Assembly (NCBI RefSeq): GCF_000003815.2
Contig: NC_049987.1
Coordinates: forward strand, 8,945,100 to 9,009,099
Length of the DNA stretch: 64,000 bases
Source of the DNA: Branchiostoma floridae
Taxonomy: Eukaryota > Chordata > Leptocardii > Amphioxiformes > Branchiostomatidae
Direction of reading: 5' to 3'
The notes under the pieces are model-generated. The model did not search any database and was not told the DNA's origin. It saw only the letters and a program-made list of their open reading frames with translations. This document shows, piece after piece, positions 1 through 11,119 of the stretch (position 1 is its first letter; the number at the start of each line of letters is the position of its first letter). Position numbers and translations under genes: made by a program.

Positions 1-440
1 AGGTGTAGTTTTCGGTCTGTTTACCTTGGTGTGTGTCAGCAGTTAATCAAATTTTGTGACAGGATGTGAGATGGAAGATGGTGTTACTGTAACCGAGGGC
101 TACAACCAGGTCCTTTTTGGATGATGCCGCGATAAGATTAGCACATCAGGAAAGAAAGATAGGACACTTAGACGAAGGTTTCCGGACACGGGAGTCTCCA
201 ATATGCAGGCAGTCTAAGATTACTGGGCTAAGATTGCTGGACTGGCCACAACTGAAGTTCTCTTTCTTCTCTTCTGAACTCAACTCTGACTCCGGCCGTG
301 TGTATGTGTGTTCAACATCTCTGTTCAACTCCCTTGGTATGTGTGTTCAACATCTCTGTTCAACTCCCTTCGCCTCAGAATTTATTATGTTATTCCATCG
401 TAACCGTGTAGTCTCATGAATTAAAAACCTTTTCTTCCAG

Positions 441-1471
441 ATGGGAGTACATTGCAGAGCTTCCTAACAGAACGGACTGCCCTGCCGGAGCAGTGCATGT
501 TGGGACGCTGTACATCTCAGGTGGGTTCGACCAACCAGAGGGCTTCCTACCGCACATGCGCTGTTACGACGCCAAGTTAGACCTATGGCAGGTAAGGGTT
601 TCCTTTCAGAAGAAAATCTGTGTATGGTACTTCTGCTCCAGGCTCCACTTAGTTGGTAACTGGGAGACCCCGATTCAATCCTGGGTAGGGCATTTCGGTT
701 GGGTTGCACCGGTCCTTCAGAAGATACTTAAGATGGTGGCCCTGTGTTTGAGGAGGTGCCTCGATTACGTTACATGGGAAGGGCTAGCATCATATCCCTG
801 CAAACACACAGAAACTTAATACTGAAGCTGAAAGGAAACTTTCTAACCTAGGTACAAGGGTCTGAATGACAAACGAACGAATGGTATTACGTATAGACTT
901 TATCTTGTCTAAAAAGTCTGTGATTTTCAAAGTTTGTAAAAAGCACTCATATTGTATTTGGGACTAGACTTGCGCAAAGAATCGATTGTCACTTAGGAAG
1001 TTGCAACTGCGGCCAAGAGGGTGATCAAAATACGTGTTCTATGGCTTATGTATAGTTTTCTTTCGTTTTCCACAGGACAGAAAGCAAATGCCGTCTAGTC
1101 GGGGCTTTCACTCCATGGCAGTCATCAAGAACAAGATTTACATCATTGGGGGACATGGCATGGACGACCGTGGTGGTTATGACACCGACCTACTGGACGT
1201 TGACATCTACCTGCCGGGGACGGACACGTACGAAAAGGGGCGACCCATGTTGAGAGGACAGGGGTGTTCAGGGTGCACAGTCTTGGATGGGACCATTTAC
1301 GTGGTAGGGGGTGGCTCGCGGGTTTCGGGGCAACCAACAAACGTCATTTCCGTGTTCGATTCAGTGAAGGACAGCTGGGGGGAGGTTGTCATGGAGTTCA
1401 TCGAACCCATGTACGGGGCCGGATGTTGTTCTGTACTACTTCCGGCTGACATTATCACCGAAGATGTGTGA
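441..1471 (+). CDS. Kelch-repeat protein, KLHL9/13-like, 3' part only (gene A)
   Basis: Two coding exons are visible: 441-591 (after TTCTTCCAG, ending before GTAAGG) and 1076-1471 (after TTCCACAG, stop TGA at 1469-1471). The join is in frame. The encoded stretch is the last Kelch blades: hydrophobic beta strands followed by GG pairs (YISGGFD, IYIIGGHG, IYVVGGG), then conserved Tyr and Trp spaced as in Kelch (RCYDAKLDLWQ, VFDSVKDSWG). Segments such as SSRGFHSMAVIKNKIYIIGG align well with gene B (4577-7942), so the two are tandem paralogues. By family, such proteins are Cullin-3 E3 ligase substrate adaptors with BTB and BACK domains; those parts, and the start, lie left of the window. The exact KLHL subtype is uncertain because only the blades are seen. 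Confidence 0.85.
625..880 (+). repeat. SINE-like dispersed repeat, family A
   Basis: In an intron of gene A. Shared blocks are GATTCAATCCTGG, GGGCATTTCGGTTGGG, TGTGTTTGAGGAGGTGCCTCG and GGGCTAGCA, which recur at 41665-41905 and 62355-62640 and, inverted, at 9825-9945. The head resembles a degenerate tRNA with a B-box-like GATTCAATCC, so a tRNA-derived SINE is likely. I did not match it to a named family. Confidence 0.65.
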
Positions 1472-2303
1472 CTTTCGAGATTTCCACCAGAACCTTTAAA
1501 TAACAGTCTCTGAAATCACCATCGGTACCAGTATGGAAGCACCAGTATGCCTTAAGTTGCCATGGCCAATATGTGAATTTTTTTTTGCCTACATGTACAG
1601 AAAGATTATATTGCGATAGTGCCTTTTAATACGTTAATCAACCTTATCAAAGAAATGGTGGCCTTAACTTTGCATATGTTGATATGTAATTGTATAAATT
1701 GAGCGCCAAAACTATGTGTGGAAAATTAATGGAACAGGCAGGATGTAGACGGGTCTACTTCAGTCTGCTAAAGCTGCAGAAGAGATGTGCGATCAGACAG
1801 ATACTACCAACATCGCCACAAGAACAACTATCAGCCTTATACATATCTGAAGCACTATGTTTTGACAAATGGTTTATCTAGCCATGTTATATTATTTTAC
1901 AACTAGTGCAGTTTCGACCTGACCCACAATGCAATAATGCCTTTCGGTGCCTAGTGCAGTTTTAACGTGACCTACAATATGCAATGCCTTTCGGTGCCTT
2001 ACATGAATATTGAGCAAACTGAATCCTCTAGCAGCAAGCTGTTTGACATTTTTCGTACCACAGTCACTCTTTAGGTCTCTTGAGTTTCATTAACACAGCC
2101 GGAGCCACATAGTTCTTCTTATGTTTCAGTTTGTCACACAGACAGGTTTTACTAATGTACACAGTGCACCTTTGGTTGTCTGTAACTTTGTATTATAGAC
2201 TTTCGCCTTTTGTTTTCAGTGCACAACTGACAGGATTACGTTGTATCTACAAGTGCTGAGGTACACCATTTCTACATTAACAAATCACGCAAAGAGAAAT
2301 AAA
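1472..2303 (+). other. Probable 3' UTR of gene A with poly(A) signal
   Basis: No coding pattern continues after the stop at 1471. The first clear AATAAA on the plus strand is at 2298-2303, giving a 3' UTR of about 830 nt. Assignment is by position only. Confidence 0.45.
1903..1998 (+). repeat. 48-bp imperfect tandem duplication
   Basis: Two consecutive copies, 1903-1950 and 1951-1998, both begin CTAGTGCAGTTT and end CCTTTCGGTGCC, with a few substitutions and small indels between. It lies in the probable 3' UTR of gene A. Confidence 0.75.
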
Positions 2304-4576
2304 TTGGGTACGAAACAATCCGCATATTCTTCTGCTATTGAAATACTGTAGATAGTCTAAACAGTTTTTAAGCAATCCGTTAATATGACTTTAGTTAAGG
2401 GGTGGTTATCGGTAGGGTGTACCGGTACAAAATTGGTCTTTCTTCTTAGAACGGTCCAATAAAAACGGACTTAAAAAAAATCAGTGGACCGGATTTAGGA
2501 ACAATTCGAAAATAAACAGACTATATTGCCAGACGTTCAGGTTTTTGGGGACTTACAGTTCGAAGAAAAATAACGTGAGAGAGAGGAGAGAGTCATTCTT
2601 ATAAAGTTTCTGCATTCAAAGTTGGGCTAAAGCAGAGGCAGTTCGTGTCGTTTACGCAAATATAGCAAATTACGGACACTGCACCAAACAGGTTCCTTTG
2701 TAGCAAAATGGACCATTCACAAGTATTCACAGATAATCAGGTTCAGGTCTGTATCTGGCCCTGGACCTGGACCTGGACCATACCTGGACCTGAATTTTCT
2801 GTACCGTTACCCACCCCTAATATAGACTTGTAACAATAAGGGACCAGGGGCAATCACCCCGGCAGCCTGAACGTAGACGTACTCGTTGGAAACCAGTCTG
2901 CTGAAACTGGTATAATCTAGTTGGAGGCTGTAGCCACCCAAAATATCAGACCACAACGTTAGCCAACAAGCAGTTGAGGAAAAATTATTAGAGAGCTAGT
3001 GTGGCTTGAGCGGGGACTAGTGAGTTCTAGAGGGGTTAGGAAGAGTATGGTTCGTGTAAGGACTTTTCCCTGGGTTTCGTTGGCGGGGCGGCTCCGGGTT
3101 TCCACTCGGAGCCGTCTCCGCCCGGACGTCAACACTTTCACCTGAGCGTCAACATGTGCTGATACGTCACCGCGACCACGTAGGTTTACATTCAGGTATG
3201 AAGGTCATGTTGTCTAACGTGTGGTTTTGTGTAGTTATGTCGAACTGTTCTAAGATGTAACTTCGTGGGTTAAGTTGCAACTTGCAACTGTTGCAACCCT
3301 TCACTGTAGTATTTTAGATATGTAACGTTACCATAGATGACGGCAAGTGACTAAACTAGTATGGTCTATAGAATTGAACCCATGGCTTTTGGTAGTTTGT
3401 TAGTAGACATCTACGGTGTGAGAGCAATGGGCCGGCTGTTCAGCAGTATTAACTAGAAAACCGGGCCTCAAACGGGTCCAAGTCCGGCACTAGACCGTTT
3501 GGCACAGACTGGCCCTGAAATGAACAACAAATATTTGAAGTACCATAATGTGACGTCACTTCCGTAACCCCCTGTCTGAAAGAAACAATAGTGAAGTTCA
3601 TGACTATCACTTCCTCATTCGACGGGATCATCTAGTGCTGCTTTTACTATCATTTTACTCTCACAACCTGATTCAACATTGTCTAAAACTCCTAGAGGTT
3701 GCCATATCGCTGCAGTCGCCTATCAAGTGCACATCTGCCAAGGTGGGAACACGTGAAGTGTGCTGAGCGAGTCTACTCATACAGAAAACCGTCTCATTCA
3801 CAACTTATTTTCAGACGACTTCCTCAATCGGTAAGATTGAACTTTTGATAGCTTATTTCGTATGAAAACAAGTCAATTGCTGATATGTTTGCAATGGTAG
3901 TATCTCTTCAGATCTGAATTAGATTATGATTTGTACATACATGTAATGATTCTACGTTACATTCTAGGAAGCTTGCTTAAAGTGGCACACAGGTAAGTCT
4001 ACGGTAACACACATCTGGCACTCGCATGGCCGTAGGTTGACTGAGATATTGTAGGTGTTGTTGTCTTGTTTTTAACAGCACGTCATAAAAGGACAGAGGG
4101 CTTCTGGTGTTTGAAAGTTGTTTATATGTGTAGAACACCACATCAGCATTCATACATGGTACAAACACCTGGACAGAAGTAATGTCTCAAATGCTTTATA
4201 ATTTTCTACTCTCATAAAAGAAATAGCAACACATGCACGACCCACAACATTCCAAGCCGGTGATGTAATGTTTGCACGTTTGGGAAGGCGCGGTGTTGCA
4301 GCATGTTTGCTCTGCGTCAATTTTTAACGACCTGACCTGTTGGAGTGAGGGTGCGTACACGGTTCGGCGCAGCACCAGGTATAGGACTCCAACAATAAGG
4401 CAGGTAAGCCTGGCTATGCAGACAGATGCCATGACCCGTACATAGGGTTGTGCCAGTACAGTGTGTTGTTTGGTCCTTTTGGGTAAAGAGGAAATGTTCT
4501 TTGCTCTTAAGGACTGTAACTGTTTCTTCCGTTATCGTAACGCTGATAAGTGATTCAATGGCCTCTGTGTTAAACA
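2304..4576. other. Intergenic region between the two Kelch genes
   Basis: No exon with good splice sites and domain similarity was seen. It contains a short CTGGAC-unit repeat at 2761-2792. The end next to 4577 should hold the promoter and 5' UTR of gene B, but no TATA box or other defined core element is convincing. Confidence 0.5.
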
Positions 4577-5901
4577 ATGGCGGACAACAACCAGGTAAAG
4601 TGGACTAGTAGTATCAGACATAAGGGTAGCGGTAAAAGGTGCCTATTGTGTTTTGTTTAGACTGAAATCTTGAGGAACACTGACGCTATTTTCTCGATAA
4701 AAACACTAGAAGTTGATGTTGAGGATGTTCTGGAGACAACTATGTTGTACTACATTGATTCTAAGGTAAGTAGTGCCCTCTCCACCTTGTAAACAAACAG
4801 TGAAATCTTTATTTGTTTTCGTCGCCTGCAGGTTGACCTAATGAAGATGGCGTCTTTCATCGACGCGAACCAGTCGACCAAGCCGCCGGGCCAGACGTAC
4901 GTGTTGTCGGTTCACAGCGCTGCCGTGATGCGGAACCTGAACGACTTCAGACACCAGAACGGGCTCCTGTGTGACGTCACGCTCGTGACAGAGGGGAGAG
5001 AGTTCGCTGTGCACCGAGCCGTCATGGCGGCCGCTTCCGAGTACTTCCGAGCGATGTTTACAGGCGACATGAAAGAGGCTACCGAACCCAAGGTCGAGCT
5101 GCGCGGCATGCCTGCAGTCGGACTCGAGCACATTATCGACTTTGCCTACACGTCTAAGATCTGCTTGTGTATGGACAGGATCAGGGATGTGTTGATGGCG
5201 GCCACGTACATTCAACTCACTCCGATCATCGACTTCTGTAGCGAGTTTCTTATCTCAGAAATAAACATCGACAACTGCGTGGATATCGGACACATCGCTC
5301 ACGACTACCACCTGTCCAAAGTAGACAAGACTGTTGACGATTTCATCCTTCGTAACTTTTCGGTCCTGGCAAAGAAGGAGGAGGACTTTGTCCGGATCAC
5401 GTTTGAGAAGCTGGTGTTTCTGCTGGCAAGAGACGAGCTTCTGGCCAACTCGGAACTGGAGATATTCAAGGCCGCGGCGGCATGGCTCTCACACGACCCT
5501 GACCGGATAGGGCAGGCCAGTAAGGTGTGTAAGAGAACAAGTATTTACCTTTGCAATACAGAGCAATTATTTACTGCATTAACATTAATTGTTTTCTGAT
5601 ATATCCGTTTCTATTTGTACAGCGACAGTTTTAAGCAAATAAAGTCATTACCCCTTAAAAAGAACTTTGCTTGGCCACAACACCCATGTGACCCCAGGTC
5701 AAGAATTGCATCATATAGCAAGCTCCAGCTCCATAGCAATAGTCGATAAAATATTGCCCCTTTTGCTATGTGTCAGATACCCTTACGTACAACATTGGCT
5801 GAAGAAATCAGTCTGAACAGACAAATACAACAATGATGTTATTGCGACATACATGTATGTAGTTACTTTCGACAAGGAGGTTATGTTTTCTGTGTGTGTG
5901 T

Positions 5902-5957
<56 letters not shown>

Positions 5958-7942
5958 GTGTGTGTGTGTGTGTGTGTGTTTGTTTGTTTGTGTGTCTGTC
6001 AATACTATAACTCAAGAATACGTGGATAGATCCTCTAAATACTAGTATGATGTTTTGTAGGTGGGCCGTGGGTAGGGTTGGTAAAAAAGGTCCAGTTTGA
6101 CCATGGCTACTGCAGCGGAAGTTCCGATTTTGCTATACTTAGTATCATTTTCTGGACATACTGTGGTCGTGAGTTTTGCTTATTGATAATTTTTTATCAT
6201 TTCCTTCCAGGTGATGGAAAAGATCCGGTTTGCGCTCATCCCCCCAGACGCCGTGATAGAGTCCGTGCAGACTGTGGACTTCATGCGGCAGTCGGTGGGC
6301 TGCACCAACCTGCTCATCGAGGCCTCCAACTACCACCTCATGCAGCTGGCCCAGCCGGTGCTGCAGTGCGACAGGACCCGTGTACGCTCCCTCGGACCCT
6401 CGCTAGTCACCTCGGGTGGACTCACCAAACAGAACAAAGTCGAGGTGTGCTCAGACGTGCTCTTCTTCGACAAGACCTGCTCCAAATGGATCAACATGAA
6501 GCCGCTGGAAAAGACCACATACACTCACTGCGTCGCGACGCTCGGAAACTTTCTCTTCGTGGTCGGCGGACAGAACACTCTGGACCGCGTGGGTAAATCC
6601 GCCGTCGCGTCGGCGTATCGCTACGATCCCCGGTTCAACAGATGGCTGCAGCTGTCCTCCTTGAGGGAGGCGCGGACTTACTTCGCGCTGTGCGCCGTCA
6701 GAGGGCGCCTCTATGCCATCGGAGGAGAGAACAGGAACGGAGAGATCGCCTCGGTGGAGTGCTACCTTCCAAATAAGGACGAGTGGACCTACGTCACGCA
6801 GTTACCCATGGGACTGTTCGGTCACGCTGGATCCGTGCTTGATCAGTGCATCTACATATCTGGGGGGTTTGCGACAGGTAAGCACGAAACAGATTTGCTT
6901 TGTATCCTAAGCGTAGGTCAATCGGTATGTAAAAAGTGTTACATCTTTCAATTATAGTATTGCTTTAGATTTATCAAGAGCGCCAACACACAATGGTAGT
7001 GTCTGGTCTGTGGTTCTCATCACATATTAATCTTTCTTTATGTGTACTTTTAGGAATCATGGCAGAGAAGACTTGAAAGGTTCTCATCACATATTAATCT
7101 TTCTTTATGTGTACTTTTAGGAACGTTCAGCAACGTGATGTTCCGCTACGACCCCGCCCTGGACCAGTGGGACTCCAGAGCCCCCATGCCGACCACTCGG
7201 GGTTTCCACTGCATGGCCAAGGTCAAGAACCGGATATACGTCATCGGAGGAAACCATTTCGACGCGGACGAGGAGAGAGTGGACGTGCTGACCGTGGAGT
7301 GCTACACACCGGAAACGGACCAGTGGTGTGAAGTTGCCCCCTTACGGGAAGGACAAGGTAAGATAGAAGAAGACGAAAACAACACTTGGGCCATGGCCAT
7401 ATATGGAATAAGACGACTCGACTCTCTTAAACTTTCTTTACTCAACTTGGCCTTGTCAACTCGGCCCAACACCCTGGTCAACTAGGCCAATGTTAGGGTT
7501 AGGATATTTGGCCGAGTTGATTAGGGTATCCGAGTCGGTCTGATAAGCCGTAGGCCGAGTTGGTAAGGGTCGAAGCGCCCGACGACCAGGGAAATGTCAC
7601 ATTTTGATGCACAACTTCAAACATTGCTTTAAGAATGTATATCATGTGAAATGGACTCATGATTTTAAAAAAAAATGTAGGTAATATATGCGATCTTTGC
7701 GTATTCATACTAAACAGAGTTATATTCCTTTTTTAGGGGAGAGCGGTATCTCGGTGTTGGACGACAAGATCTACCTGATCGGAGGCTACTCCCTGGACCA
7801 GAACAGCCGCATCAAGTCCGTCCAGTGTTACGATCCAGAGAAAGACGTTTGGGGAAACGTCCCGGACTACCCAGAAGCCATCGCGGGCGTGGCGTGTTGC
7901 ACCCTGGACCTTCCCAGCGACCTGAAGAAATCTTACATGTGA
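4577..7942 (+). CDS. BTB-BACK-Kelch protein, KLHL9/13-like Cullin-3 adaptor (gene B)
   Basis: Six coding exons: 4577-4594, 4661-4765, 4832-5524, 6211-6877, 7121-7357, 7737-7942 (stop TGA 7940-7942). They total 1926 nt, 641 residues, with consistent phases (0,0,0,1,1). The start ATGGCGGACAACAACCAG sits in good context (AACAATGG). Residues 1 to about 60 are an extension of unknown function. BTB follows (GLLCDVTLV, FAVHRAVMAAASEYFRAMF), then BACK (NCVDIGHIAHDYHL, AAAAWLSHDPDR, QTVDFMR), then six Kelch blades with GG pairs and conserved Tyr/Trp. Motifs such as LIEASNY and SLVTSGGL are those of KLHL9/13/22/36 relatives. By family it would recruit substrates to Cullin-3 ubiquitin ligase; human KLHL9/13 act on Aurora B. 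The substrate here is unknown. An internal start at 4841 is the alternative. Confidence 0.92.
5891..5999 (+). repeat. (TG)n microsatellite in an intron of gene B
   Basis: About 50 near-perfect TG units with TATG and TTTG interruptions, between coding exons 3 and 4 of gene B. The histidine/threonine-rich minus-strand reading frame across it is an artefact. Confidence 0.97.
7012..7123 (+). repeat. Duplicated intron 3' end with two splice acceptors
   Basis: A 45-bp block (GGTTCTCATCACATATTAAT...TTTTAGGAA) occurs at 7012-7056 and again at 7079-7123, 67 bp apart. Each copy has its own polypyrimidine tract and TAG acceptor (7051-7053 and 7118-7120). Only the second gives an open frame into the Kelch exon (GTFSNVMFR). 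The first would reach TGA within eight codons. Confidence 0.9.
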
Positions 7943-9059
7943 CGACTCACAGCAAATGAAGTGGTTAGATGAACATATTCCTTGTCAATATGAACATGGC
8001 TCGAATCACAGCCTTTGAGTAAGAATGTGGATGAAATGTCTTCTTCTATGCCTAATTGCCAGGATAAATTGACAAGGTTTGTAAATTGATGTGTATATAT
8101 TGCAAATTGATGTATGTAAAAAAAACAACAACTTCATACGTACTTTTGTACTGCAGTCTGAGTGTCACCCTGGTAAGTTTACCAGTCGGTTAGGGGAAAG
8201 TATGGGAGCCCCGGTAAACTCAGCTGGATGACACTCAGGCTATAACACAAAACCATGAACTTTGAACTTTGTGCTAAGGACAAAGTGTCGATTTTCAAAA
8301 CTCGGGTGTGAACTTTGATATCTTTTATGATTTGTATAGCAGTGGACATTAACATGGTAGTGTATATAAAATCTTAAACAAACTTGAGTGTCTTTGAACT
8401 TCAAAGAAAGTTGACTATACATTTACGTGGCATAATGCTATTCCGCACAATGTAGAAAGTTTGCAACATGGTAATTAGCATTATTATGATTATTATAAAG
8501 ATATATGTATGGTGGAAAAAGTGATCACAAAGATACATTTTGTGACATGAGCTAAATGACGAAACTTAGATGTGAGAAGGTATGGTTAGGATTGAATTTG
8601 GACAGAATTTGTTTCGAAAAAATACGAATAGAATGCGTAAGCAAAAAAATGTCTGCTTTGAAAATAATAAGACAGAAATTGACATCATGTATTTGGAATG
8701 TTGCTGTGGTTTTGCCTTTGAAAACTAACAAGCCGATTTGCTTGAGCACTGCCTTCTGTCTTTATAGCAAAGAAGTAGACCGTTGTCTAGTGAGTAGTGA
8801 CACATACACAGGCATCAAAAGTATGCAAGTGCTTTGGTGGTTTGGTGCTCGTAGGTAGATTTTTCATTTTAGATTTTAAAAGATGTAGCTGGGTCACTTT
8901 CTCTTTGGCCTTCCTCATTTGTGAAACGCTGGTCGTACTTAGCTATATGTGTGTGCTTGTCATAAGTTGAAGAAAAGATTCAACAATCATTTATATGTAT
9001 CGTATTGAGTAATCATGTGTTCAAGGAATTTAAGAATACTATGACCAGGTAGAAATAAA
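7943..9059 (+). other. Probable 3' UTR of gene B with poly(A) signal
   Basis: Non-coding, A/T-rich sequence after the gene B stop. AATAAA is at 9054-9059, about 1.1 kb downstream. The reading frames seen here have no domain similarity. Confidence 0.45.
8157..8241. repeat. Short hairpin (MITE-like) element
   Basis: Inverted arms: GTCTGAGTGTCACC with AAGTTTACC on the left pairs with GGTAAACT and GATGACACTCAGGC on the right, around a loop of about 30 bp. It lies in the gene B 3' UTR. Confidence 0.6.
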
Positions 9060-10241
9060 TGTTTTACTGTCGTTTTTAATTTCTCTCCATGTACATGATT
9101 ATTGTCTACCATCGCTGTACTGCTCATGACCTGTTGAAATTGAATTAGACAGCAGATATCAAAGTTTTAATCATCAATATATCTAGCATTACATACTATA
9201 TATCTGCTATTTTCTGTTGAAGTCAATCAATGAAAATTTTATAAAATGCATAAGACATATTACTGGCCTGTACAAAGTAGGCGTGCAACTATTGATCATT
9301 ATAGTGACAGATAAAGAAGGCTATCTAAAATAGACAGCATCATACTTAATACCGTTACCTCATACAGCTACGGCTCTACATAATTATGCACACTCAGATA
9401 ACCCTCACCAACATGTTCTAAACTATTTACAAACAGAACGTAAATTCATCCGTCTATTTACAAAGCAGCATGGCGTCTACATTTACAATTTTACCATCTG
9501 GAATTTGTTTTACATGACTCGTACAACGTTTTTAATCTGACTATAAGACATTGTAAAAAAAAATTAAAAACTTCACACTTAGGCAATCTTGCTGCAACAT
9601 ACTGTTGGCCACACTTCTACTCTACATTCAATATAGTTACATTTTGTTGACAAAATAGAATACTAGTGGGCTATCATAGAATATTGCATCTAAATCGTGA
9701 TCCCTCTAGAGGCTCTATGTTTCACTTTTAGAGCGTTCTTTCCACCGGACCCTTGCAGAAGATAGGACGGCAAGTTTCCTTGCTATTTCAGTAGCAGGGT
9801 ATATTTCTACAGAGAAGGGTTGCTAACTCTTTCTCTTGGACGTACTCGAGGCACCTTCTCGAACACGGGACACCCAATTTACGCCCCTTCCAAGAGACGG
9901 GCGCAGCCCCAACCGAAATGCCCTATATCCGGGATTGATCATCCGATGATCTCCCAGTTAACAGCTTATCAGAACCAGCAACGCAACTAAACTGTGATGC
10001 CTCCTTTATCCTAGTCTCTACCAGACTTCTGCCTGGCCGAACGAATATTGATAGGGAACATTGGCCAAGTTAGGAATAAAAGCGAACTGTCCGGCCTGCA
10101 GAGAAACTGCAAAAGACTGGCTGAAATCCCATGGCAACTTATTTGGCCAAATTGTTCTCTTTTTTTTCATCCAACTGACACGTCTGATTGGAGACTACTT
10201 TTATCCTATAACGTTATAACACAGCTGAGCTACATCAGGTT
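9060..10241. other. Convergent intergenic region between gene B and C1
   Basis: The plus-strand Kelch gene and the minus-strand C1 gene end toward each other here. Apart from the family A repeat I see nothing coding. The C1 3' UTR must lie below 10242, but no clear minus-strand AATAAA was located. Confidence 0.5.
9825..9945 (-). repeat. SINE-like repeat, family A, partial inverted copy
   Basis: Carries the reverse complement of family A blocks (CGAGGCACCTTCTCGAACACGGG, CAACCGAAATGCCC), between the convergent 3' ends of gene B and C1. Diverged and truncated. Confidence 0.6.
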
Positions 10242-11119
10242 TTAATTGACGACTTGTATATGAATATCGCAGCAGACCAGCCCATACTCGGTCTGGCCCT
10301 GACAGGTGTAACAGCCGTGGTTTTCCCTTGTGACGCTTTTGATGTGCAGGGAGTGGAACTCGTCACCATCACTTGTCTGTTCGTACAGGTCAGAGTTCGG
10401 CAACGGTGTGTCCTCGTACAGCCAACGTACGTCTCCGGCTGAGGGGGGAAAGTAACATTAGTGATTCTGACATCAATAACGTCAAAGTGTAACATTTGTC
10501 TAATTACATTCAATAATGATAGATCTACTCACAGATCATAGATTTGTACTAAATATATAAACCCCGGGCTAACCCCTCTGGTATTATTGTCCATCAAACT
10601 GTCCATAGTCATAGTCATGCAAAGTATCCAACTTCGTACTTCTTGGTCTCGATTGCTAAATCCAGGTAATTGAATTAAACGTTGATTCATCGATGACGTC
10701 ACATCGAACACCGGCACCGCAGCTTGCGAAAATCATACTTTGGGGAAGTAAAATGGGAAATATCTATTTAATAAATTTTACGTAATCACGATGAACTGTC
10801 ACTGTTTGCCTCTCATTAGTACGTTTTTGCAAGCCGCGTTGTCTGGTTCTGAACCGGCCGCCGTGTTCATTGTGACGTCATCTAAATGATAATTTAACTT
10901 TAATACAATTACCTGAGGTAGAAGTATGATCTTGGATGATATCTATTTCATTGGTACATAATTTAGTTTCTTTCTTTTTTTTTCCTTCGGTGAATACTCA
11001 TAGAATGTTCCTTACGAAGACGTGTAAGAAAGACAGGGACGACTTAAGTTCAATACTGTACCATCTCCGAAGATCTCAATGATGACAGGTTGACCTCGTT
11101 TGACCTGGATGACACTTCC
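10242..11119 (-). other. C1 C-terminal I-set Ig domain, cytosolic
   Basis: Encoded by the end of exon 11062-11321 (GSVIQVKRGQPVIIEI) plus terminal exon 10242-10438 (stop TAA at 10242-10244). Core: DVRWLYEDTPL (strand C Trp), HSLHIKSVTRENHGCYTCQG (strands E-F), then CCDIHIQVVN. The B-strand position is Ile/Glu instead of Cys, so the usual disulfide cannot form, as expected in the reducing cytosol. The last exon has no ATG and is easily missed. Confidence 0.85.

Noticed and set aside
64-109. Possible upstream coding exon of gene A (between TGACAG and CAGGTCC)
   Set aside because: One frame is open but the peptide does not resemble the Kelch blade expected before WEYIAELPNR.
5808-6002. His/Thr-rich minus-strand reading frame
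   Set aside because: Translation of a (TG)n microsatellite inside a gene B intron.
6078-6596. 172-codon plus-strand frame
   Set aside because: Out-of-frame shadow of the gene B exon 6211-6877.
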